From: Fomes fomentarius
Taxonomy: Eukaryota; Basidiomycota; Agaricomycetes; Polyporales; Polyporaceae
Assembly (NCBI GenBank): GCA_022606135.1
Contig: JABYQN010000001.1
Coordinates: 3,410,001-3,474,000 of the forward strand
Reading direction: 5' to 3'
Length of the DNA: 64,000 bases
Shown here: piece by piece, positions 45,183 through 57,661 of the stretch
Layout: the number at the start of each line of letters is the position of its first letter
Numbering within the stretch: the first letter of the stretch is position 1
Notes under the pieces: generated by a model
The model's input: only the letters and a program-made list of their open reading frames with translations
Told to the model about the DNA's origin: nothing
Databases searched by the model: none
Translations under genes and position numbers: made by a program

Positions 45183-48100
45183 TTACCGATGTGGAGGCGA
45201 GCGCGGTGAATGGGGTGAATGGGGTGAATGAGGTGAATGAGGTGGTGAGGGCGTTGTCGGCTCCTTCGATTCCAAAGGAGCCGGTTCACTTTGCTGAGTT
45301 TGGTGAGTCAGATGAGTATATTGTGTTTGCTGTGAGTGCGACGACTCCATCGACTGCTTCTTCCGCCGGAGCGTGCGGGTTATTGAGAACGAATGCATGA
45401 GCGATGACGTCTTCCGTCTGTGCTTCTTCTCCGGCATCTGTACATGCCTCTCCGAGAGACGACTCTGTATCCGCTGCATCGCCACACCACTCTCTTCAGT
45501 CGCGAAGTCGAATCCCCGGTTCACAGAACGCAAACCGGTAGACATGTCTGTACGACTTGCGTGCGCGAGCGAGGGACGGCGAAGACTCGAAGATCGGCGA
45601 CTCGCGGGACGCTTGAGGTGCGCGAGCCCACCGTGCCGCTCCTTGGAGAAGTCGTGGTTCGGGTCTTGCTTGATGAGAAAGCGAGCACGGTCCAGGTCGT
45701 TTGGAAGGAAAGAAAACTTGTACGCCTTAGCGATGTACCGGGGAAGACAAGCAAGAACGACCACGAGGAGCAGGCTGAACCAGAAGTAGGCTGACCGGAA
45801 GAGATAGATGTCATTGCCGTATATGGGCGTGGGTAACCATCCGGGAGCAATGATCGAATAGATGGCCTAAAAATATCGTCAGGATGATGCACTGTCGGTT
45901 GCAACGAGGGTACTTACTGTGTAGCCCCAAACGAGAACGATACCAAGTGCGACAGCGAAGAAGACCCACCACGTCCACACATGGGTGTTCAAGCCGTTGA
46001 AAAAATCAGCTGCCATGACTGCAGCAATGACGATCGTCTGCAATGCCAGTTTCGTCAGGATACAGTGACGCGTATTCTGTAGTGCATGAACGACATACCG
46101 TCGCAAACTCGTACTGATAGACATCATACCCGTCCGTTCGCGAGCTCGTCGTCACGTATGTGTAGAGGACGAGGAAGAAGATGATCGCAGACTGCAACAC
46201 TCTTGAGACGATGGACAAACACTATTTCGAGCGCACGACTGACCTGAACGACTGCATCGAATACATAGGTGAGGAACAATTTGTTGCCAAAGTACTCGCG
46301 GTTCTTGCTATGACGGTACAATTCTGGCATCGCCATGAGAACGTGGTCGTCTGCGGATGCTGGTCAGGACATTTCTGAGGAAGTGGAAAATAATATGGTG
46401 ACATACCGACGATACGGTCGAAGAGGCCGATACCAATGACTGGGGCGATAGTCCAGAAGGTGTTCCAGAACAATAGGTAGGTATACTCGAACACGCTGTG
46501 TTGAACGAATCAGTACTGATCCCCAGGCCAGACACGTGCGACTCACTATTGACTACTCCAACCACAGTAGATCTGGAACCACCATAGCACACCGATACAT
46601 ATGATGTTCTTGTAGAAGAAGTTGACGATCCTACAATCACATAGCGCATTGAGTTCTTCCCGGACATCGTCAGATGAAACGAGACAAACGTACATGTTAC
46701 CGTTGCGGGCATAAGACCAGTGCCCGTGGACAAGCAATAACCGCTTCAGGAACCGGAACTGACGTTACAGCCGCAGAATGTAAGCATTAATCCAACAACC
46801 ATCGTACCAGACATACCTGAGCGATGGCATAGTCAGACGAGTTGACAGCTTGCAGGCCCTCCTCCCCGGAAATGCCGACTCCAACGTCCGCAGCTTGGAT
46901 CATGCTGACGTCGTTCGCGCCGTCGCCAATAGCGAGCGTCATGGCACCAACACCATCCTTGACCAACTTGACCACAAGCGCCTTCTGGAGTGGGGAGACA
47001 CGACAGCAGATGACACCCTCGCACTGCATCGCGAGCCGCAGTAGCAAGTGCTTATGCTTCTCGTCCGACAATGCCTGTGGAAGAACGCGTCAGCAACTGT
47101 CCATCAATCTACAGGCGAGATGACAATTGCAGCATGAAACACTCACATGGCTCAGAGCGCTTCCGTCAATGACCAATACGAAGCCACCTGGTCGCTCGCC
47201 GTTGTTGGGCCCTACGATGGACGAAACACCAGTATTAACACGGTGAAGGGGGTAGCCCGAAGCCAGCTGCTGCTGGCTCTCGTCCAGGCCAACGCCTTCC
47301 TCCGCCAATATACCGCTTTCGGAGAAGAATTCCTCGACAGCGTTCAGCATCTGCGTGTACACTGGTGTGGCGCCTTCGCGACCACCGCGAATAATGATGA
47401 TGTTGTCATCGCGGCCGATGAGGTTCGTGCTGTGACCAATAGCTATAGGGCAAATTAATACGTTGTTTAGCACAACTAGGAAATTTCACGGAGGACCGGG
47501 ACAGAACGTACCGATCGCAGTCTCGAGTTTGTCACCAGTGAGAACCCAGATCTTGATGTCAGCTTCCTTGAGGTCAGCAATTGCCTCGGGAACGCCGTCC
47601 TGGAGACGATCCTCGATTGCAGTAGCACCTAGCAATCGAAGGTCGTGCTCAATCTCGTCCGAAATGAGGTCGACCTTCTCTTCGCGGTCGTCCAACGAGA
47701 CTGAAGCGTCGTGGTAGCGCTTAGCCCAAACCTCGTACTGGTCCTCTACGTAAATAGGCCCCGTCAGCATACATTCAGGCAGTCCGCCCGAGCGGACCGG
47801 GTTATCGGAAAAAACAAACACGCACCAGGAATGACCTTATATGCCAAGGTCAACGTGCGGAGCCCTTCGCTCGCGAAGTCCGCCAAGTGGTCTTCCGTCG
47901 TCTTGATGAAGTCATCCTGCCCGGCACTCAAGCGCTCGATAATGACGTTGTCCGCGCCCTTTGCCAAGAGGAAGATCTTCCCATCCGACTCGCCGTCCTC
48001 ACCCAGCTTCCGCACGAGTACGCTCATGCGCTTGCGCGCGCTGGTGAAGTCGAGGATGTTGAGTAGCTCATAACGTTCGTACTTGCCATCGCGAGAGAAT

Positions 48101-50266
48101 GGCGTTTGCAAGGTCAGGATGTCGCGGTCGCGGCCGCGGAAAACGAATCCTACGTCCGCTGCGGCCTGAACAAGTGCAGCCTCGTCCGGGCTTTGCGCCT
48201 TGTACACGATCGCATCGGTATGAGGGTCGACGGATACAAGCGCAGTATGGCAAAGCGCGAGAACAGACCAGAAGCCGTTGAGCACCTTGCCATGTTGGGC
48301 CTCGAGAGAACCAGACACTGCGTGCTGAGCCGCAGTGATGTCCTCCTGCAGCACAGAGTCCCTGAACCTGGCTAAAACGTGATCTGCCTTCCTCATAGCC
48401 CCTGCAGAAAGGGCATCGGGGGTCTCGGTCGTTGATGACGCGGTAGACTTCTTCGCAAACGGTGGTGAGCTAGAGCTAAACCTCCGAGAGTCTCGTGAGC
48501 TACGTACATCGCGCTTCGAACGTGTGATATCATCTTCGGGCACGGAGTCGATGCGCACGACCTCAGTATCAGACTCGCCGTCGCTGCCATGGTAAACGCG
48601 TCCACCAATACTGCACTCGCGGAAGATCATCGCGTTCTGGGTGAGCGTGCCAGTCTTGTCCGAGAAGATGTACTCAATCTGTCCCAGGTCGTCCGACAGG
48701 TTCCAGCTCCGCGCGAGTGTGGCCTGCCCCGTCTTGTCATAGAAGATCTCGCGATCGAAGTAGATGAACAGCGCTTGACATGTGCGCACAACTTCGATGG
48801 AGATGTACAGCGAAATGGGGACGATGTTCTGGAAGGTGATGAGCGCAAAAATAGCGGTGAGTAGACCATTGATGTGAGGGTTGTCATCGCCTTGGTTGTC
48901 ACCATACAGCCACGGGGCGCCGAGTGGGTAGTAACGCTGTTCGAGGACGGCATCTGCAATACCACAAGCGGTGGCCATCAGCGCGAGCATGATGAGGTTC
49001 ATGAACCTGACAGATGGAATATCAATAAACGTGAAATAGAACAGCCGCATGCATGACGTACACCTGTGGGTTCATCTGCCGTTCAACACGACTTCGCTTG
49101 CTCGGCGTTGCGCCCGAATTGAGCACGATTTTCGAGTCTTGGCCAGTGAACAAGACGACCCCGATAGCCCAGTCTGTGTTACGGAGCACCGTACCGCGCA
49201 ACAAGACCATATTCGTGTCCACCGCAGTCTTGTGGCCATCCGACGTCACGACGGCCGCGTTCAGCTTGTACAGATTCGTGTCGGGTCGGTCGCATTCGAT
49301 GTGGAATGCATTCTCCTTCGCGGCGCATGCACGCGCGCTGTTCAGATGGGTAAGGGCGGGACATGCGTTACGGCTCTTGAGATTCGTCTCGCCATCCAGG
49401 TTCTTGGTCTCGACGAAGGCCACGTTCTCGTCATCGGAAGACGAGCAAATGAGTATATCCGCAGGGAATGACTCGTCTTCCCGGATCTTGACAATGTCAC
49501 CAACGCGGAGATCTTCCCAAATAGTCATCTTCCAGTGAGGACGCTTGGACGCACCACGATGATGGAACACGCCTCCTTCCTCGACTGGTTCCCCGTCATC
49601 GTACTCCATCTCATCATCGCCAGCTGCCTCCGTTCGGGTCGGAATGTTCTCGAGCTGCGCGCCTTCCGTGTGGATGCCTTCTGGAGGCGCGCCGTGCTGT
49701 AGGATCTCCACGTCTCCATCGTTGCGGCCCTTCTTCGTGCGCTTCTTGAATCTGGGAACCATAGCACGAACGAAAGTCTTTGCTTTGCCAGCCATTGCAT
49801 TCTCGTTCGTGAAGCCGCCACCGGCGAGGATACGAACCTGAGAGTAGTTGACGCTCCGGTCCGACTGGTGCCGCTTTATGTCTTCATATCCGTCCTTGAG
49901 TGCGGTGATGGTGAGGACGATTAGGAGAGGAAGGATGACAAGTCCGGGTGATACGGTGGAAAAAATGCTGAAGAATTGGAGGATAGCGATAGCGAGGAAG
50001 AAGATGTTGGCTATCCGGCGAAACTGCTCGAGGAGGTTGCGGGGAAGGAAGGTGATAATGGTGTACTTGGACGTAATGACCTGATTCGAGCAGTAGACGT
50101 GCTCCTTGCGCACCTTGTGCCGCTTCTTGGGGTCAAAGTAGTCGTCCGGAAGAGGTTGGTTGACATAGACGGTGCGGGGCGGCCCTGGTTCCCTCGGCTT
50201 TGCGAAGAGTGACTCGACGTTGAAGTCGGCGACCTTCGTGTACCACGCTGCGAGCCTAGACGGCAT
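45183..50266 (-). CDS. P4-type phospholipid-transporting ATPase (Dnf1/Dnf2-like flippase)
   Basis: Twelve exons on the minus strand (50266-49062, 49006-47826, 47745-47512, 47442-47147, 47074-46817, 46758-46694, 46630-46547, 46495-46407, 46350-46244, 46191-46099, 46037-45918, 45866-45183) give 1471 residues without a break. P4-ATPases move phospholipids from the outer to the cytosolic leaflet using ATP and a Cdc50-type partner. Visible motifs: [11 protein letters not shown] (actuator loop), [11 protein letters not shown] (the P4-specific PISL of M4), [11 protein letters not shown] (phosphorylated Asp, near residue 517), [31 protein letters not shown] and [13 protein letters not shown]5-M10 lie in exons 6-12. 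The long insert after [15 protein letters not shown] and the polar C-terminal tail fit the Dnf1/Dnf2 group of plasma-membrane and endosomal flippases rather than Neo1. Confidence 0.94.
45189..45245. repeat. 9-nt tandem repeat coding for HSP repeats
   Basis: On + the unit GGTGAATGG/A repeats several times. On the coding (minus) strand it encodes the very C-terminal [18 protein letters not shown] of the flippase. Repeat number probably varies between strains (inference). Confidence 0.75.
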
Positions 50267-52273
50267 GGTCGCAGAGGGTGGGGGATGAGCGGGGGAGTGA
50301 AGGGGGGGTGGCCGGGCGCGAAGGACGGGACGAGGCGAGCGGATGACTGTGAGGGAATGGCTGACAGGCTATATGCGCTTGTGTCATCATCATCCGCAGA
50401 CCCGATTCCGACCGGCCACATCGCTCCCAGCGCACAGTGCACACAGCGACCAAGCAGCCTCTGATCGCCATCATCCCACCCACTAAATCTCCGGAAAATA
50501 ATAGCCCTCCCGCTCGGCCGAGACTCTGCGTAATCCGAGCAATCCGTTACGCACCATCCACTGCGTCATCACTCAGTACGTACTACCTGCAGGCGCCCGG
50601 CGCTCGGCTGTCCTCGAAGATTCCCATGTCTTTGACTTCCGTCTCGGCTTCAGAACGGACTCAAGATGGGACCAGGATGCGCAAGCCAGCGTGAGGAGGA
50701 GGCCAGGGAGTAGGAGTGAGGCTGTTGGGAAGCGGGGTGAACGAAGTTGAATGCAAGTTTTGAGCTTCCGCCGACGCAAGCATGGCTGAAGGACGACGCC
50801 ACCGGAGTTATACAAACCCCCCAATCCAGCATCTCACATGCCTTGGCTGATGCCAACCCACTACACGCTAGCGTGCCCTTCCCCTTGACCTTGCATATCC
50901 CCACATCTTATCCAGTGAGTGTTGACACGAAGCATCAACGTCAATGTCTGATACAGGTGTCACAAGCCTGCATAAGTATAGCCTCAGCCTGCACGTTCGG
51001 TTTCATCGCTCTCACGACGTCTCTTCCGGCTTACTACACTCTTAACCCTTAACCCTTGCTCTTCGCGAGTAAGCTTGTTAGTCTCCTTACTGCGCGCTCT
51101 GAATACTCCACAACAATTGTTGTCTCTGCTTCAAAGGTCGGATTCATACCACAAGTGCACGCTATCCGTCCCTCGGCTAGGGCCGATGACATCGAGTACA
51201 TCGAGTGAGAAGTTACACGACATGGTATGAGAAGATCCTAACTTGCCATGCCCCTTGTGAGCGTTGCATTCTCACGACAATCGCATGGTGCGGTTTCAGC
51301 TTAAACCAGAGCTAGTGCGTGTACTGGGTATCTTACGCCAGCGGAGGATCGTTCTTCAATCACGTTAGCTGGTGCGTTGCGCCGACATCCGGAGGTCATT
51401 CTGGATAGTAAAGACGAGACTCGGCCCCGGTATTTCCAACCATTGGAGCATAGTCCGCGTTTCAGTAACACACAAGTACTGTTGTGATTGTTCCCATTCG
51501 GACAGCTCGCGCGCCCGTCGGGGTTTCGGGAGCAATTGACGGCGGAACATTACAGGCTCTGGTAGGTAGGGTAGTCAACCAGTCAAGCATTGCTTGACAG
51601 AAGACTCAGAGCGCCATCCACCACTTTCCTATGATAGATAGTTCAGTCGCTGAGCTTGTCGTATGTAGAACGCAACATCGAGTGAGATGTTACTCTGCCC
51701 GCTTTGAGAAAATGCATGTCTGTACATGGGTTAAGCATATACATCCCGTTTTAACCACACGAGCCCTGCAGGTTCTGATACTTAGTACTTACCCCTTGCG
51801 CAGTTGTGAGCAAACTTCCAGAAGTTCGAAACTGCGGACGATGTTGGTACGGACGGAAAGAGGAAGAGACCGGGGCGCGTAACTGAGATTTGATGGTGAT
51901 CGTCATAGGACGAGGAGGCCGTTTATGGCAAGATTTGATAAGCGAAGTGGAAGGTCTGAGCCCGGAGAATGTAGGTCCAGACGCGACAACGAGTTTTCTT
52001 CCCAACGTCGACGTTGTGCGCGAGACAGCCATCGTCGCCGTCTTCCCCATCGACTGAGACATCCACCACCGACGTAGACGGGCAGGTCCGCGCACCCAGC
52101 ATTCCTTCCACCTTTCACTCGTTATCACTGTCCCTATTTCCGCCTGAACTTCATACCCGGCTGCACTTCACACTAACTCGCGCCGCTCTCGCCTGCTTCT
52201 GACTCTCAGCCAACACCACCTCCCAACAGTGCACACGACGGGCCCACGAAAGCCGACATCTCTCACCACCACC
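50267..52273. other. Intergenic between divergent genes, no supported gene
   Basis: About 2 kb between the divergent starts of the flippase (-) and the Ser-rich protein (+). Short ORFs at 50437-50904 and 51750-52130 have no motif. Two CCCTTAA heptamers (51044-51058) recall a telomere-like repeat but are too few to mean much. It probably contains both promoters. Confidence 0.5.
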
Positions 52274-53362
52274 ATGCTCGACAGCCATACCCCGGCCGAC
52301 AACGCCCCGGACTCCTCACCCTTAACCGCGATTGTCGCCGCGATAGTCTCCGACACCGGCCGCTCGTCGGGCTCGCTCGAGTCCAACGCCAGCGCCGGCT
52401 CCTCCTCCCTCAGCGCGCCCTCGCTCGACACCAGCAACAGCCACAGCACGTCCTCCGCGACCTCCGCCGCCTCAAGCACCGACCCCAGCCCATGTCCGAG
52501 CATCCTCATCCGCTCCAACTCCGAGACCATCATCCCGCCCCCCCGCTCCAACACGTCCTCCCCTAGCATCACATTCGCGCCCCTCCCGCAGACCGAGCCC
52601 CGCAAGCGCAGCTCGTCCCACCAGCTCGGCGTCGCCGCCCGCTCGCGGCTCCTCCGCCACCGGCGCATGCTCCGCGAGAACGGCGTGGACCCCCACTCCG
52701 TTCCGTCTCCATATGGGCAGGGAAGCGGGGTTGCTGGCGGGAAAGGGTATGTCTACCAAGATTCGTTCGAGCAGCCGCACGTGAAGAGCAAGAGCGCGGA
52801 CGAGAACGACGAAGAGGCTTCCAGGCGGCATCGCAATCGCGTTGTCAGCGACCCCAACGAGGACGCGCTGATGGCGCTAGGCAAGCTGATGAAGGGTGCG
52901 GGCAAGACGCTGCTAAAGAGCCTGTCGATGCGCGATATGCGGTCAAAAGAGCGGGAGGCGGCCGCAAAGCTGGCTGATGCAGCCGCAGCAGAACCTCTGC
53001 CACTGCTCGAAAGCGAAGGGCACGAGGGGCAAGTCCCAGCGCGCGGGGGCTCTTTAAGAGAGAGGCGGGTGACGGGGGAGCGCACGGAGGCCGTGCATCT
53101 GTTTGATGGCGACGACGACAGACGGCGATCTGAGGATGGTGGGGTGTGCGAGGAGGATATCCCGCAGGAAGCATGGAAAATGCTGCTCTCAGACGTGGCC
53201 CCCACCTCCGAGCCCGAGTCTGACACTACCTATGTCGTCCAACACGTCGTACCAGGCCCGGAAGTCCGTAGTCCATCCAGCGAGATGTCGAGGAGCGGGT
53301 CGAAGCGAAAAGTCAAAGCCACTGTGGACAAGGCCGCGCCCTCGAAAGCACACACGCGATGA
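52274..53362 (+). CDS. Ser-rich low-complexity protein of unknown function
   Basis: A single exon, 362 residues from the Met at 52274 (MLDSHTPADN); the same frame has an upstream Met at 52229. The N-terminal third is rich in Ser, Thr and Pro (SLESNASAGSSSLSAPS). The middle is basic (RKRSSSHQLGVAARSRLLRH) and contains LMALGKLMKGAGKTLLKSLS, probably an amphipathic helix. A charged, mostly disordered C-terminal part has QEAWKMLLSDVAP. No catalytic or known binding motif is visible. Strong third-position G/C and an unbroken frame of this length support coding. The protein may be regulatory and phosphorylated (inference). Family not recognised. Confidence 0.65.
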   Translation: MLDSHTPADNAPDSSPLTAIVAAIVSDTGRSSGSLESNASAGSSSLSAPSLDTSNSHSTSSATSAASSTDPSPCPSILIRSNSETIIPPPRSNTSSPSITFAPLPQTEPRKRSSSHQLGVAARSRLLRHRRMLRENGVDPHSVPSPYGQGSGVAGGKGYVYQDSFEQPHVKSKSADENDEEASRRHRNRVVSDPNEDALMALGKLMKGAGKTLLKSLSMRDMRSKEREAAAKLADAAAAEPLPLLESEGHEGQVPARGGSLRERRVTGERTEAVHLFDGDDDRRRSEDGGVCEEDIPQEAWKMLLSDVAPTSEPESDTTYVVQHVVPGPEVRSPSSEMSRSGSKRKVKATVDKAAPSKAHTR

Positions 53363-54010
53363 CAGTGCGAGCGTTGCATCCCCTCTTGCACACCCTTTCG
53401 CCGACCACTATTGTTCCTGTTCCCCGGACCTGCTCACCGTCGGTCTACCTATCTGCCTTAGTCGCCCGCTTTCGCCATTTGCATCCGCATCCGCACGTTC
53501 GCCACATACGTCCATCACCATTCATCCATACACACGCCTCACGCAGCATACCATATGCGACGACACCACACGCCGAGGCACGCCCGATGAAAACCACCCC
53601 AGACGGGACCACTACAAGACTGAATTATTATTGCCCACTTTAATGACGGATTTCCCGGTTGTTTGGGACTAGGGAAGCGCATATGCGACCACAGGGGGCG
53701 TAGTACATACTTCCCCTACGATGGTCGCGCTCTTTACACACTTAATACGCTCGTCACTACCGCCTCACCATAGCATCGTATAATTCGTGCCAATACCCTT
53801 TTCTGCGCATGCGCTCGCTATCTCTCACTTCTGCTTTGCGGATATCAGAGTGGTAAGAATCATCCTGACGAGTAGGTATGATTGATCTTCGTCATTCATG
53901 GCCCCGGTTCCTTGCTGCGCAATCGCTACATCTGCCATCAACCTACTTATGTGACTCGGATCTGGAGGTATATGTAAGATGTACAAGATAACCATTGCAC
54001 AACCGTCATC
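53363..54010. other. Intergenic between convergent genes
   Basis: 3' flanks of the Ser-rich gene (+) and the DUF6535 gene (-). No ORF worth reporting. Confidence 0.5.
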
Positions 54011-56875
54011 CTACACAGACGAAGTTTCCTTCTCCGTCCCAGTGCGATACATAGATGTCATCGTATTCACAAGACCGCCCCACCATCGACCATTCTTACC
54101 GACACCGTGCGACGACCGCCTTTGCGTTTGCGACGAGCCTGAGAGAGCACTCGTCCTCCTCAGTGGCGCGCCGAGCGGAGGAGCGACTCGGCTCGCGCTC
54201 TTCGTGCTGTCCACCGTGTCCCTCCGGAGCGGCGCCTGCGGGTCGCCACGCTGCAGCTTGTCGATGCTCTCCACCACGTCCCTGATCTCGCCCCATGCGC
54301 TCGCGCAACCGTGGCACATGTACGCGCCTCTGCACTGTCTGTCGACGCGGAGCGCGTCGAGGTCCCGGCGGAGGTCCGTCCAGGGCGCGGGAGGGAGAAC
54401 GGACGGGCTGAGCTGGAGCAGCGCCTTGACCGCGCAGAGGAAGCCGTGGATCGCGGAGGCGTAGCCGGAGATGCTCTGGCACGACAAGTTCGAGTTCGAG
54501 TTCATGTTCAAGTTCAAGTTCGCAGAGAGGGAGAGCCTGGGCGTGGCGGCGGCGTCGACGTCGTCGTTGTCGTCGCGCAAGCTCTGGTGGACGATCGTCA
54601 GCACCTCGTGCAGCTGCGCGCGGACGCCGGGCGCGGAAATGGCGTCGATGGAGTCGGGGTGCAGCGCGTGGATCAGCATGACGGCGAGCAGGCAGATGCA
54701 GGTCACGGCGCGGTCGTCGTCGCGGAAGTCTTGCTTCGCGTTGTTCTTGCTGTACGCGATTACTTCCTGTACGTCTGAAGAAGGTGAAGTTAGGAAAGAA
54801 CGTCAGTCGGCTCTGCCATCGCTTCATTCTATCCAGTGCAGGTCAGCGCACCTTGTGGGATGACGGCGCTGGAGGGTATCTCGCTGCCGAGCGCGGACAG
54901 CATGATGTATATGAGTTGACGGCTGCTGCCGGCGGGAGTCTCAGTCTCAGCGGCGGAAATTTCAGGCATACGGCGGTAGGCCATCAGAACCTTGAACAGC
55001 CTGTCATGGTTGCACCCAGAGAGCGCAAAGTGATTGCCAGCCATGACGAGCCTCCGAAGCATCTCCAAAAGCTGCGAGCGCTCGTCTTCGCGGGTCTGCG
55101 GACTCCGAGGTGAATCGGCGGCGGCGGCGGCTTTGGGTGGGGCGATCATGTCTTCTCGCTGCAAAAGATCGAGAAGGAGGTCGACGAGAACATCAAGGGT
55201 CTCCGGGTCGAGCTCCCCATGGGCCCAAGAAGGGAGGTCGTCGACCACCGCATCGGCACGGCGGGTGAGGATGCTGCGAACGCATCCCAGCGCGTCGCGC
55301 AGCGGAAGCGTGCGCAAGCACGGCTGCACGAGCTTCCGCAGGATCTCCACGTCCATCTTGACCCGGTCGAGCTCGTCCAGCATGCCGGCCTCGTACCCCG
55401 ACTGGCACGACAGAAGCTCGGCTTCCTCGCGGTCTTTCCAGTTCCAGTGTATGCGCTTTCCGCCCCTCAGTTTGAGCCTGGTGCCGAGGCATTCGTCCTG
55501 GGCTGGGACTGGGACCGGAGGCTCTGCCGCTTCTGGATGGTAGTGGAATCGGAGGAGGAGGCGGTAGAGATGTCATCCGGATAGGAATACTTGATTTCCT
55601 CGAACCTGACTTTGGCGCGGCGCTTTGGGGCCATGAGCGACAATATGCCACAGTATACGGAGTACCCGAGTTGCTTTAAGACGTATGGAACGAGCGCCTG
55701 CGGGGAGCGGTACGGGCAATCCTTCACAAGCGTCGGCAGCAGGGTGGTCACGAAAGAGAATGCGGCAAGCAGTATGAGGAATGACAGTGCGACGATGCCG
55801 ACGTCCCTGTTGAACGCCATGAACAGTTGGGTGAGGCCGACGAGGAAAAAGAAGAGAGCGATTTGGAGGAGGACAGGAAGCGCGGCGATGATCATCTGGA
55901 CGCGCCACTTGCGCAGGGCGTCGTGGCGATGCTGTCGCGCGTGAGCATGTTTCTTGGACACGCGCGAGCGGGAGACGTTCATGAGCCCTGCGGTGTACTC
56001 CCCGAGCCATTGCTTGACCAGTAGGCCGATGAAAGCGACCGACAGACTGATGGTGAGGCTTGTCGACCACAGGGCGTTGACGAGAGGCGCGATGTGTGCC
56101 GGTACGAAACGAGTGTCGGCTTCGAGTCGAGCGGGAGAGTGTTCGTTGGTGGTGTTGCGCAATTCAGCCACGATCAACTCGAGCACCTCTACCACACGCT
56201 CGGTAGGTTCGGGATGCAGGGCCTTGCAGGACTCTACGAGAAAGGCAGTCACGACTGCAGAGAAAAGCCCAGCCTACATACTCCGGTGAGTGCTCAACTG
56301 GTACCAAAGCCGGAGTCTACTCACAAAGACGAGTAATGTGTCAATCTCCTCTTTCCACCTTCTCACTTTCGTCTCGTCATACTCCATCAACAAGCGCGCA
56401 CAGTCGGACCAGGTCTTTATAACGTCGTGATCAAGGCTGCCTGCGTCGCTGGTGGGGCTATCCGCCGCCTGTAGTGACCCGTTAGCACACTGTACTTCGA
56501 ACAGGCCGATATACTCACATCTGACGGTGCCGTGTCACCCAGTCCAGGGGGGTCTTGCGGCCCATCTGAGGAGCCCGTTCCCAAATCATAGAGGTTCAGA
56601 GATGTCACGCTGGCATGCGGGTGGGGGAGCAGGGGCTGAGTCGAGTCGACAGAAACACGACTAGATGACGGGTATAAGCTAGAGTCTGGTCGGGGTATTA
56701 ACGAAGGGCTGGTGGTGAGGAGCTGGGTATCGATGGGGTAGTCATGTTTGCTGTCATATCCTGATGAGCGTGAGGGGGTGGGAGGGTCGACCTGTAACAC
56801 GTGAGCATGGTTTGCATACTCGCTCGTTGAAACGCCCATGCGACGCACCTCGATGACGGCGCCTAGGGCATTCAT
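54011..56875 (-). CDS. DUF6535-domain membrane protein
   Basis: Five exons on the minus strand: 56875-56519, 56468-56325, from 56273 to about 55591-55611, from about 55521-55532 to 54852, and 54774-54011. The protein has a disordered Ser/Pro-rich N-terminus, then the DUF6535 core of agaricomycetes: WKEEIDTLLVF, AGLFSAVVTAFLVESCKAL, and membrane segments ALWSTSLTISLSVAFIGLLV, VQMIIAALPVLLQIALFFFL and VGIVALSFLILLAAFSFVTT. Exons 4-5 form a long soluble C-terminal part with DELDRVKMDVEILRKLVQP, DPETLDVLVDLLLDLLQRE and TCICLLAVMLIHALHPD. DUF6535 proteins have no known function. The junction between exons 3 and 4 is unresolved: a GTATTC donor at 55590 gives the wrong phase with nearby acceptors, while a GTCAGG donor at 55610 with the acceptor before 55521 is in phase but weak. 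The start codon is also uncertain; the Met at 56839 is an alternative. Confidence 0.75.
54484..54522. repeat. Hexanucleotide repeat coding for a Leu/Asn/Ser-Asn run
   Basis: On + the sequence alternates GTTCGA, GTTCAT and GTTCAA units. On the minus strand it encodes LNLNMNSNSNL within the last exon of the DUF6535 protein. Confidence 0.7.
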
Positions 56876-57661
56876 GCAAAGGTCATCCTTCTCACTGGGA
56901 GATGGTCCTGAGATCCGCACACTGGCATCTTCTCTGCGCAATGCTAGAAAGCTGAATCTGCGTGAAAGTCTGGTCCTGCCTGACATGAAGAGCCACAAGG
57001 TTGAGGAAGTAGTGATGTTCTGGAAGGAAGGTGCAAGGGGAATCAGCGCACACAGTGCGCACGGGCGGTCGAGTTCTGGAGAACTACATGGTTGAGGGCT
57101 GGACCTACATATAGGCAGGATAGAGCGTCTCAGCAATACTTCAACGTGCCAATGACTGTCTCTGCTTGAGATGTAACGTAAGGTCAAGTACTACTCGTAA
57201 CGGCTTCTGTTCGGTCCAACGACAAACAACTCACTTCGTGGTTCCATGGCGAGTGTTTTGTGTTGACGTGTCGCATTGTTCGTGCAGAGGAAAGTGGCTG
57301 ATGATCGTGGTAGAGCAAGGGGCATGTTCGTACAGTAACACTTGCCGTACGCGATCACAACGCGGCCCCGATATGGTAATTCCGTAGGTCCTTGTAGGTC
57401 CCTGGTTACACCTTGTTCTAACTCCGCGATCATGCCCTACTCCATGTCAGAACACAACACGCTCACCAAGCCCTCGATACGCAGACACTGTACGCATTTG
57501 CCGGTGTCAGGCAGAGCGCCACAGAGTGTGGACCGGACCATGACACAGAAATCACTTAGACTCGACGGCGAAAGTACTTCCCCATGGTCGCTCCTCTCAT
57601 ACAATTGTGTCGAGGCGAGCGAGACAGGCCATCAGCGTACAATACAAAGTCCTGCTCAAAG
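56876..57661. other. Intergenic, no supported gene
   Basis: Upstream flank of the DUF6535 gene and downstream flank of the FBXO31-like gene. A minus-strand frame that stays open from 56875 to 57187 contains further Met codons, so the DUF6535 protein could begin further upstream. Confidence 0.45.

Noticed and set aside
51044..51058. CCCTTAACCCTTAACCC, telomere-like repeat
   Set aside because: Only two units of a 7-mer that is not a permutation of the usual fungal CCCTAA repeat, and it lies amid ordinary genes.
54096..54827. 243-codon Arg-rich ORF on - in the DUF6535 region
   Set aside because: It is a shadow of the last DUF6535 exon in another frame; its Arg runs come from third-position G/C.
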